Below are positions 22,919-34,900 of a DNA stretch of 64,000 bases, in pieces. How positions within the stretch are numbered: the first letter of the stretch is position 1; each line of letters opens with the position of its first letter. A program made the translations under genes and the position numbers. The notes beneath the pieces are model-generated. The model did not search any database, was not told where the DNA came from, and saw only the letters and a program-made list of their open reading frames with translations. Source of the DNA: Spirometra erinaceieuropaei (lineage: Eukaryota > Platyhelminthes > Cestoda > Diphyllobothriidea > Diphyllobothriidae); contig CACRXP010000007.1 in NCBI GenBank assembly GCA_902702965.1, positions 2,064,081 to 2,128,080 of the forward strand, written 5' to 3'.

Positions 22919-25900
22919 GTAAGACAAATTCCTGTTTCTCTGTCTTTCCGTGTAAAACCCTTTCATTTCGAATGTATTCCGTGGTTGTTTTGCCGTATCC
23001 AAAGTGGTATAGCACATATGTAGGTCCCAGTCGACCAGGCACTTATTCGAAGATTTATTTCTACAGATGTAGTAATTTCCAAATATGAAGTAGAAGCAAC
23101 TCGCAAAATTATTTTATCCGCATCGGCCATACGTGATCGTGACTCCTAATTAAAGTTGGGGTCATTGGATATCCTTCTGCAGAAGGATATCCAATGACCC
23201 AGGGCTAGACATTTGCTAGCCCGTTTCGCTTGTGGGCTAGTGCATGGCTAGTGCATTTCGCACGTCACGCCCGGGGGTCCCTTTGCGCGTACGCACGCAT
23301 GCGGGGTACATGCATGTCTGACGACTTAAATCGCCTCGGGCGAGAACGTCCTCAATTCGCCCGAGAGGGCGCGTCAACCTACTGTCCCCGTGTGGACAGT
23401 GTCCGCTAGGATTTCTGAAAAAATCCGGTCAATCGTAATACTACCCGGCGACCGGGTGATCGGGCTTGCTTTGGGCGAGTAGAATGCTATCAGGTATATA
23501 GAAGGTTAGATTTCTGCGTATTTATGGCTTTTCCATTTAAGAGCGTAGTTTCTAGTCCTGGCCTGCAATTATATCTGCAAAAAGGAGCGTTTTGTTCTTT
23601 AGTGTAAACGGCGTAAATAGACATACAATTCTTAGGCAGAATAGTATTACCGACAAAGACAAAGGTAATACTATTCTGCCTATATATCATGCGCCGCTGT
23701 GCGGCTGCTGGTTGGGCTCGAGAGAGAGTCCATAAGGCACAACGGAACGAGTGAGTTCCGTATGAACGATCGGTGAGCGCCCCCTAACATTATACAATTC
23801 TTAATTAGCCCGTGCAGGCCGTTTGTGTAAGACAGAAACAGTAATGTTCCTAGCTGATAGACTTAACATATGCCACTAAGAATTGCTATTCTAAACGACG
23901 CATTATCTCAGGCGTGTATTCAGGAAGTTCGGCCAGTTTGGTAGGATTTAGTCTACCCTTGTAAGCTGCATGCATAGTGCCTGCATCTTGGTCGCTAATG
24001 GGTTTGTCGCATCAAAGTCCTTTGCAAACTCAAATGATGCCGCCTATACCCTAGCTGTCATCTACATTCCCGGTCAGTGTCTCCTCTGTAGTCAGGTATT
24101 TCATGAGGTGCGGTTTGCGTTTGACGAGTCACTGCTGATTAGAGACGCGGTTTCCTTAAAAAAGCCGAAGAATCGGTACGACATTCGGCTTATAATTTCC
24201 CGCGTGACTACAGGTTTCTGAGGACTTAGGTCAAACAGGAAGTGACCATAATTGGGACTAGGAGCCTCAACAGGGCCGGTGGCAGCATGTTCGTTTCCGG
24301 ACATTTGTGTCCGTTGGGGTGGAGTATCTTAAGCATCACCCCCACCGCTGCACCTGTTGCTATTTGCATATAGTAAGCTATCTTGGCTTGGTGGATGCAG
24401 CGCAATCCCACAATCATTCTATAGAAAGTTACGCGTAAGCCGCCCTTCCTGCTTTCATTCTGCTGTGGAGTACACGGTGGACCTCCTCGGTCACGACGGC
24501 CGAACTGTCGGGCCGTTCTAGCGACAAGGGAAAGTGCGCGTTCGTCCTCTACTTGAAGGGCTGGACGGGTTGTTTGATCAGTGCATTGGCAGCCTCGGCA
24601 TCTTTGTCTGTGTTGGTGACGTCGCTCCCGTAGAAAACAGTTCCTATGTCCACGGAAATGGCTGAGATATGTGTAGCGTTTTGGGCATTACAGACAAACC
24701 TATTATCCGGCCACCTGAGATTAGCGTGCAGATCCTGTTTCCAATTCCTTTATTTTCGAGGGTCTCCTAGTATCCTACTGCTGTATAAATCATACCTAAG
24801 CCTGCTCTGTTTGATGGTACATTTTTCAACCCTGGGGAATTCTATGAGAATCGGTCGTTTTAGAGACGCGATGCTTCAACGGACACGCTGCCGTTAACTG
24901 CCAGGATGTTTCTCGCAGTAGTATCCACGTTAGTTCTGTGTTTGCGACGTTACCCCAATGTATATGGGGCCAGCTTATCCAAAGATGCGTGTTTATCATG
25001 ATTTTAGTGCACGTTCGTTGGTAAAAATTAATATTCCGATATCATGCGGATGATTTTAAGGCATTAATTTTATAAACGAGGGAGTCTTGTGTGTGATAAC
25101 TCCTGTGGATAAATACACCGGGCCCACTGACTTGCAGTAGGTAAAAGGATCGTGTTTTCTAGAATTCATATGAGCAGCACCACTTGTTTAAGAGGAATTT
25201 TCTGCGCGGTTGTGGAACGCTTAACGCCCCAGGGTAATCGCCGTTACCCTTCGAACAATTCCTCCAGCCGAATGACGACTCATTGAAATCCCACTGATTA
25301 TAGCTTCTTTTCCGCAGGCTGGATGTGCGTTGAAGTGTAGTTCTTTATCATATGTAGCCGAACTGGGGCCAGGGTAACTGTGCAAAACTACCGATAGCCC
25401 ATCGAATAAGTAAAACATATCTACAACACCAGCGTGGTTATAAGATATAGTATGTCAAATGAGGTAGGGTTCGACCCTTAGCCTCCGTAGAAGGTGCGAC
25501 AACCCCCACAATGATTGCTTAATTCATTTTTTGCAAAGAGAGCAAAGCGATCCACAGAAATTTTCCCGTATAATATGGCCTCTGTCCAGATATCAGTGAT
25601 TCCTGTTAAGTGTCTCAAATGCCCTAAAATCCGTTTGAATTCAGCCAATTTACTACGGCAACTTCATACATTCGTGCGCATTTAGCTTATATTGATCTCT
25701 TGGTGGCTTGAGAAGATTGCTTGTCTATCGAAAACTGCGGTAAAAGTCAGGACCCAGCTGACTTGACTTCCAGAGTGTGAAAATTTTACGTTGTTTTGTG
25801 ACTTCGGCTTGTCAGTGTGATGGACCTGCCTAACTAATTTGACCTCAATGATCTTGACGAAACATCGTATCCTGCTGTCTTGCCCGCTTCCTGATGCTGA

Positions 25901-28900
25901 GAAGCGTTGCCAGTATGGATGTCAGAGCAGTGCAAGCTTAGGACGTTACATGATTGAAGGACCTCAAAGGGACATTTTTGGTTTCCTTTGGGTAATTTTA
26001 GCGGAAATGGAGGGAGCAACTCGATGCCCTAACTGACGCGATCAGCAGTAATTCTATCCTCATGCCCACTCAGCTTTGCGTAGACCTCGCCTGCAACAAG
26101 AACGTCTTTGGGCAGAGCCTGTTTAAGCGCGGTTATCCTTTTAGTGTTATACCTGCCGCTGCGTTTGTGGCTGGCGTAGATGATTCGATTTGCTAATCAA
26201 AAATATCTTTCGTGCATGTCTCAAGACGAACCAGAGAACGTGTTGATCTCATCATTTTATGACCTAAACTTAGCCGCAGTTACATATTTGGCCCGCAATT
26301 GCTAAATCCTCTACAGGAGCCTTTATTGCCATTTCACAGGACACCTACATTCAGGGGATTGGAAAGTTTCTCCGCCAAACATGGACTATAAACTGCGTAA
26401 CAAAATGGGTACTAGCATCGTGTAGATAGCTTACACAGATTATTTAGAGTCGTCTGTAGGCATGCCAGCCAAACACGTAGCTCACATATGCCAGGGCACA
26501 ACGATTTTTATTATTCTAGCATTGGACTGGTCATAGGGGGACGAACGACTGCGCCATTTTACAGTTTGCCGATTTGAAGCTACTCCACTTGTAACTTCCT
26601 GCAGTACTCATTGATGAGTTCCAGTAGTTTTGGACCTTACTCTCTTACTCTAATTGTTTGATCTAAGTCAACGTTGAGTGGATCGAAGTGGCTGCATGTC
26701 CACCCTTCTCATGTATCACTGCAGGCTGGTAGGCAGTGGTGAGATGGAATGACGCCTGCAACAAAATAGCGTAAGCATGCAACATATTAACGCAATTAGC
26801 CGAGTTCTATAATGTGCACATTTTATCCTTGCACATGTGTAAGAGTTTATTCTTGCTTTTTGTTTATTGCTCCGCCATTAAGATCTCCCTCCCTCCACCG
26901 TACACGGTTTGACTCAATTCCAGTCATCATTTACATGGCTCTGTATTCTGTGCTATTACTAAGTGTGTTGCGTGGCTTCTGCTCTGTAGTCTGCAGTCTT
27001 TTGCTCTAAATTCCTGTCGCCTATTGTTTTCACGTGCCCTCGGCGCTAGCGAAAACAACCAGTATTCCCCCGCCCCTGCTTTACTTTAAATGCGCCTCCT
27101 TCCTTATGCGGCCTCCAAGGCACTATAACACACGTGAGGTCCGGGCCGTTCATCCCCTTTGTGCGAAGGCCTGACGCCTTGTACGGGGGACCAGGTCATG
27201 TGTGGCACGCGTAGACGGGCAGAAGGTTGACCTACTCCGACAGTTGGCTGGTATACCGAAGATAGAGAGAGAAAGAAGAGGGAATGAGGCCGACATCCGG
27301 GACTCCATCCCCGCAGCACTTCGGCGCATCCCTCGCTATAATCAATCTAACGTGCTGATTCTAACACGACGTGATAAACGTGGCCGGGAAGGTTGCCAAC
27401 TGACGGCACAAAGCAGACCTCGCAGTGTAGATGGACTGATTGGTGTCCCGAGGGTCATCTTCAATGGCTCCTTTTGAATACGGCCTCTATGGCACTCCCA
27501 TTCAGATGGGATCCAGGCCGCCGCTTGTTGGTGTGAAAACCTGGTCCAGCGTTCACGGATCAAGTGTACGTCTATATGGTACGTGGAGACTGGCCGCCGT
27601 TTAGCTCTGTCAACCACTGCGCCCGATCCCGCCTACGGTATTTTTGACAATGTAGTGACACACGGCTCAGGTGGATGAGGAGGGGGGAGTGCGGTAGATG
27701 CTGTGCAAGTCTACTGTCACCATAAACTAGTTCACAGCCAAGTCACCGCCCCTGCACGCGGTGGACGTCGTCGGTAACGGCGGTCAAACAATCACATGCT
27801 ATTATTGTGTTTTTCTTAGTTTTGAAGTGGGAATTCGGAGAATAGATGTTTCTGCTGGTACATGTTTTCCGTTCTTGTGGATTTTCGCCGAAGTCAAAGA
27901 CCCCCGGCTTCTAGAAACCCTGGTTGGTTGATTAACAGCGACTACGTCATCTTGAGGGTTACTCTGAACCAAGTATCTAACTACTGAGGGCGCTCCTTAT
28001 TAAGTTAGAAGCTTACCTCCAATTTGGTTATTGAACGGGATATTTTGGTATTATTCTTCCGTGAAGATGCCCATTAAAGTATCATGATGAAATAGGCAGT
28101 TCGTCACATATCCTCAAGCTACAACAAGACCATATGATCTTGCTATGGGCCATGAAGAGGTCGAGTGAACTTGGGAAGAAACAAATTCCTCTAGAAAACT
28201 AAGACATAACCAATCGTATTCTGTATTAAACCAAGTTGCCGGCCCGCGGCATTTGTGATCTTCCGAGGTCCAAACTTTAGTCTCACCGGAACCTCATGTT
28301 TAAGAGTCAATCTCTGACTCTTTTCCCATCACTCACTGCCTTTTTTGTAGGGGGATGACAGTCACGAGTGGCTCCATCACTCTAAAAAAGGACCCCCAAA
28401 ATCTTGTTGGCATCAGCATCGGCGGCGGAGCTCCCTACTGCCCCTGTCTGTATGTCGTACAGGTCTTCGACTCGACTCCGGCTGCCCGAGATGGAACCAT
28501 TCAGGCTGGCGACGAAATCACTGGTGTTGGTGGCATCAGTGTCAAGGGAAAGGGCAAGGTTGAGGTCGCCCGTCTGATCCAGAGTTTCAAGGCAATACCT
28601 AGTAATTCACTTACCTCCCCTCCCTCTAGGACACAGTTACAATCTTCTTCAACAAACTCCACGCAGACCCTAAACAGGGGAAGACGCTGGACATAGGTAA
28701 GGAGTTCTTTGTGCTGAGTACTGCTGGTTCCAAATGGTCACTTAGTAAAACAACAAAATGACCGACGACAGGTTAACCGAAGAGTCTAGATCGCTGAAAT
28801 ATGAAGTGTGCCCTTATGATATTTCGAATTTACGCTCGGACGCATCATCAGACATAACAACAGAAGGGGTGGCAGACTCACGGTGGTTGCCGTATTTGTA

Positions 28901-31900
28901 GACTGCAGTTAATAATAAGAATAGGAGTACTTATAACCTAACAAGCTTGCCGACCCTTTTAAGTACAGTCTGGTGAAGCCTATCCGTCAAACTTTTAATG
29001 TTTTCCCATTAACTTTGTTGCCTTCTGTGAATAATTTAGTTTGGAAGAAGATGGTAAAGCGATCTCTGGGGAGGAAAATTTAATCATCCGACGTTTTGTA
29101 TTCGTACTCGAGCACGTCATCAGAGATAGACAAAATGAGAAAAAAACATGGTCTAAATAGGCAATTCGTGCTCGCACCTGATAAGCCGATCCCGCTCTCT
29201 TCTTATTGGCTCTCTCGCGCTCAAGTGGTGCCTGACGGCCTCGTATGGCGCTGGTAAGTCAATAGTCATACGCATGGAGTCAGTATTTTCGCAATCGACT
29301 GTGCGTAAGGATGGTTAACAGAAGTTTTGTAGTATCGACTTTCCGTAACATCCCGACGGCGTGTGCTCCCCTTGTACTGTATTTTAGAGCCATTTTGACG
29401 AGGTCGCGGGTATTTTCGTCTCATTATTTCGTTGAGACATATTTTCGCGTGGCACACGTTCGACTGCAATTGCATGCTGCGTGCGTCACTGCGGCCACCC
29501 ACTCTCATCCCTTTGTGTGGGAGCTAGAAGACAGAAAAGTCGATCCATCTCGAGTCCAGCGCGGAGTCTCCTCACTTTAAGGAATCAGACGCGTTCCGAA
29601 TCTGTCGTTATGCGTTAACAGCTATAGCTTGGAAGTTTGCTAACTGACGGGACAATTCGGATTTGCCCAGACTTGCCACTCGGACTGCAATAACTCCTTT
29701 TAAGCGTGGCCCTTGTGACATCCCTCATATCTGCGAGATCTGTGGCATTCCCGCCACGTTGGAGCGTTGGACATACAGTAGGTGGGCTAACTCATGAAAT
29801 GTCAACTGAAATTCCGATATGCGTTTTCGTTTCGAAAAGATTAAATCAGTAGGGTTGTAAAACTAATCAGTCTGCAGTATAATTCTATAATAATTCAGTT
29901 ACCTCAGGATGCTGGCTTTCGAAAAGACTTCCTTCCGGCTGCATACAAAACCTATACTCTGTAAAAAATGACTACTTAATTAGCATGCATTTTCTCATTG
30001 ATTTTTGATGCCCCTGGAAGTCCAATTATATTTAATGGAAAACATGCATAAAAATATTCACACCTTTACTTATTCGGCAGAAAATCCCGCCTTCTTCAAA
30101 TGTTATACTCCAGGGAAGAGTATAGTTCGGTTTTAAAAAAATTTTCTGATTCGCGAATAATTTTAAATCCGACCTGCGGTTATACTCGCATTCAGAGTTT
30201 CCAAACTACAAGCCATGTATTTTCCGCCTGCGGAAAACCACACTTTTCTCTACAGTATTAAGAGGAGACCATATGGGGTTAATTAAATTTAGCAGTGCAT
30301 TTGAGCAATATTGCTAACTTTACAAGGCACATTGGTAAATGCAGATACATGACGTTCTATGAACGGCCATCGGACGGTATTAAAAAATCTCATAGTTAGA
30401 AACTTTTTTAAAACCGAATTATGTCCCTCATTCGAGTATAAAATTGAAAGAAGACATAATTTTCTACCGAATGAGTAAAAGAATGAATATTCGTATGCAT
30501 GTTTTCCATGAAATATAACTGGACTTTTGGCGGCATCGAAAACCAATGAGAAACGTTCACGCGAAGTAAGTAGTCATTTTTACAGAGTATAAATTTTGCA
30601 TGCAGCAGGAAGGAGGTTCATTCGGAAGCCGGCATCCTGAGGTAACTGGAATATTATAGAATTACGCCTCATAGTGATTAGTTTTACAACCCTTCATAAT
30701 TAATCTTTTCGAAACGAAAACGCATCTCTGAATTTTAGTTGGCATTTCATGAGTTAGCCCACCTACTGTACTCGCAAGCAAATATGAACAGCGCGTTTTG
30801 AGTGCCACCATATCTGAAATTCGCAATCGTTCATGGAGCTTAAAAGCAACACTCTGATCTTAGAGCCTGGCTGGTTTCATTTATACCTGCAAAGGTCTTC
30901 CAAAGAAATATGTTAAGATGTAAACGTCCGCCATTGTGTTCACTCTCATCCCTTTCGCGGTAGCTAGAAGAGAGAAAAGTCGACCCATCTCGATTTCAGC
31001 GCTCAGTTCCCTCACTTTAAAGAACCAAGCGCGCTCCAAATCTATCGTTATGCGCTAACATCTGACGGAACAACTCGTATCTACACAGACTTGCCACTCG
31101 GGCCGCATTGGTCCCTTTTAAGCGTGACTTGTGAGCGATCCGTGGCATTCTTTCTTCGGGGCCTGGCTCATGCGAGGTCTGCTACACCAGGTCGCGTATG
31201 GTATGCGTAAGCAGATGTGTAAGCTCTGTCAATTAGTCTCCAACCCTCTTGCCGCTGCCATGCTGTCGCAGTGTCGGAAGAGTACGATGAGGCCTGTGTA
31301 CTGAAGGTTTGCTTCGCTCTAAAGAAGTCCATGCGAGTTTCCTCTGATGGGCGAACTGTGGTTGCCATTTTATGATTCCAAAAGAGCTCCATCTCGTATC
31401 TAACTGCATTGCACACAACATATAACAAGATTCTCTGGTACTCTGATTTGCTGGAAGTCGACAAGCTGAGAAACAGGCGAAATCTCCCTCTTTCTGAGAG
31501 GTTACGCCTGTGTGTTGCCAATGCGTATTCGATATGGTTGACTGCGTTGAAGCCGGGATTCATTCATATCGTCCTTCACCTAATAATAAGGCGAATGAGT
31601 GTATTCGATAAGCTTGTGTAGCGTGCCGCAGTGAGTGACGGATGTACGTTAGGGATCCAGATACTGGTTTAGCGGTCTCAGTGTGGTGGATACGCAGGTG
31701 ACCGACCAGGCTGGTGCGCGATGTAAAGGTAGTAGTGTTGGTTCAGGAGGGCCTGGAGTGATGTAAGCCCAACCGCAAGATTGCGATAAATGACGCAATG
31801 ATTCACCAGGCAGCAGCATGCGTGGACTTGGGTTTCTCTGCCACCACATAAAACGTTTCATTCATTGATCCTCACCGTGGGTAAGTTGCCCGGTGTGATG

Positions 31901-34900
31901 TGGTTGGTACTGGAAAAGGTCTCCTTCACTGAGATCTTGGTTGTGGCAGCGATCGAGGGAGCGGATGGTGTGTTTAGCTCTCTGGTCGATATCCGGCGGC
32001 TGCCAATGCACTTTCTTTTGGGGGCAGGATAGGAGTCGTGAGCATTACTGACTGCGGGACGCTAAGTGGTTGGGCAGAATCACTCAGGCTTTGCCACCGT
32101 TGAAAGTCGTTCTCCTTTCTTCAGTTGCGGAGAGCCAACTGACGGCTATTTCACTGTCAAAGGCACGTGAAGTAGCTGTTACCCTTCTTCGGTCATGTTT
32201 GCGTTATAAGTTTGTGGTTGACGGTGTCTTACTTAAACTGCCTACTAAGCTGATGGAGATGGGATGGCGTCTTCCTCTATCCTGTCAACTCTGCTTCTAA
32301 GGCCGTTTCGTCTGGCCAGATGGCTCCAGATCCCCAACCGCTTGCTTTAAACCAACTTGATGGATGGATGGGGATGCGCGGACCAGGCATTCGCACTAAG
32401 GCGCATTCTCGAAATTCGCCATGGCTACCAGCAACCGACGGCCGTCAGCTTTGTTGGCCTTGCCGCCGCGTTCGATTCCGTCCAGCATGAGTCCCTATAG
32501 CAGCTAATGGCTCTAGACGGTGTACCGCCAAAAATCATCGCCATGATCAAGGCCTATAATCGCTCCACCATCGCGCGAGTCCTGGTCCACAACGGTCATT
32601 CCCAACCGTTTGGTATTCGGTCTGGCGTTGGACAGGGTTGTTTCCTGTCGCCCATCCTGTTCAACTACGCTATTGACTAGATTCTTGGAAGGGGCCTACA
32701 CGAAGGTGACAGTATGGAGTTTGCACCCGGACACCGAATGGCTGACCTCGACTATGCCGATGATATCGCCTTAGTTGCTTCAGGTTTTGGTGATCTGCAA
32801 TCTATGCTGTCACGGGTGAACGGGGTCGCTAAGTCGGTCGTTTTATCCATAAACGCTGGAAAGACTAAAGTGTTTTCAAGCTGCACCCCTGACCAGGAGA
32901 AGGCACCTCTCGGGATTGATGGCTGTCAACTTGAAGAAGTAGACAGTTTTAAATACCACGGATCGAGGCTGTTGCCGAAGGACCAGAGTAAGGATGACAT
33001 TGTCTCCCGAATTGATGCTGCCTGACGGGTTTTCTTAAGCCTTCGGAAATGCCAATGGATCCGACGTGACCTCTCCATCGCCGCTAAGATTCGCGTGTAC
33101 CGTGCATCTGTCCGGTCTGTCCTTCTCTACGTTTGTGAATGCTGGGCTGTGGAGGAGGACGAGCGAGAACTGGAGGTAATCGATCACCACTGTGTGAGGA
33201 CCATCCTTCGAGTGAAGTTCACCGACTTCGTCTCAAATGAGACAGTCCACGCTCGCTGCGACAACATTGCACAGATAACTCTGGATATCCAAGAAAGACG
33301 ACTGAGGTGGTTCGGGCATGTTCGACGTCGTCTACCTCAGAAGCTCAGTGTTACTGCTGTCGATCCAGCACCGTTGCCCAATTTGGAGGCGTCGAAAAGG
33401 GAGTCAACTCAAAACCTGGCTCGACGCAGTTCGTCAAGTCATGGAGGTGGTTCTTGGATCTTCAGCATTTGGTCTTCGTCGTTGGCGAGGAGAATGGTTT
33501 TGACTGTCCAGACATGCTTCCGGGGATCGTCATGCGTGGGGAGGTACAGTTCGGGACATCATGGAGGCCGGCTGCACCAGGCATGTTCGCAGCCGTACCA
33601 AGTACAAGTACAACTCGATGCAGTCCAATCACCTCTGGCTTTTAGTCTCCCTGTAGCTGGATATTTGCTCTCTTCTCCATAAGTTTTTTTGGCTGGCATA
33701 TTTTCCTAGGATGTAAGTATAAAAACACCGTTCGCTTCTTTTTGCATTGCATTATCCGTCTTGATACGCTTAACGCTTAGCCAACCTTTTTAGCCTGCAT
33801 GTGCTTGCCCTAGTCAGATGTCGAGTTAGGCCTCTTTGTATGCTATGTATTTCTCCTCATGTCTTCTAGCACGGTTTACCACTGAAATGCGTCTTACTTC
33901 TATTGCAGTTCTAAAGAAGATGAAACATCGTATGGTGGAGAACATGGAAGCCAGCACCGCAGATGCTTTGGGACTGAGTCGCGCTATCCTTGTCAACGGT
34001 TTGAGCCTGCTCTTATATGCCTGCTGTCTTCTATGTTTTTCGCATTTTTCTCCCCCTGCCTCGGCCGGTATTTATCACGGCCTTTGCCTTCGCTGAACCC
34101 CATACCCAGTACGCAAAGACGACTGAGAAAGTTGGTTTGTGTGGAAAAAATATCAAGTAGTTAAGCGGTTGAAACGAAATTATAGGGATAAACAGAAATC
34201 AGGTTTGTGTGTGTCCCCCTGTAGTGTCCCCCCCCCCCCAAAAAAAAAAACGGGCCACGTGGTAGGTGCGCTGGGCCATACCGGATCCTGGCAGGCGTTA
34301 TCGGCAGACGTCACGCACATTGGGACCCCTGCAGGCCCCACTATTGTTGTTATTGGTTAAAATCCTGGTCATTTGCTGTGTGCACCAGGGGTTGTGGAGT
34401 GGATCGTCATTTTATTGGTGGCAGATAGTAGACGGAGCGCTGAGGATGTACCTAAAATGCTGCGTCAAACGCTCCAGAACTCGCGATTTCTCTGTAAGTA
34501 GGGTTGTTTCATCTGACCTGAGTAGTGGCGTAGTTCCCGTAATTTGAATGCCGTAGACTACCCTTAATTACCGTGAAAAAGTCTCCCGGTTCACGTTGAT
34601 TTGCGTAGCCCTAGGTTCACTTCGTTATGCTATGGAGCAGCATACACGACGTCTTCAGCAACATCGTGCCTCACTTCTGCAGCAAGCGCTTGATCCATTT
34701 TGCCTTCGCTGATATGGCGATAGTCTTCTTGATTCTGTCTTGATACCGGGTCCAGGTGATGGAGGAGAGAGTGTGGTAGATGCTGTGCAAGTCCACCATC
34801 ACCATAAACTAATTCACGCACAAATCACCGTCTCCGCTCTCACCTTGATGTGGAGCACACGTTGAACATCATCGCAATCGACGTCGAACTGTTGTGTGCC

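Larger units (their letters stand above)
22919..28350 (+). other. PICK1 intron 1 (5.4 kb)
   Basis: Contains a perfect palindrome (23159-23200), a SINE (23635-23791) and family A material (27115-27780). The stretch from 23800 to 27100 holds nothing I can assign. Confidence 0.8.

Noticed and set aside
28355..28357. ATG as the PICK1 start codon
   Set aside because: It follows a splice acceptor directly, and exon 1 at 22878 supplies the conserved EEDKM start in phase.
31168..31563. 131-codon minus-strand ORF in PICK1 intron 3
   Set aside because: No recognisable domain; next to repeats; no splice support.
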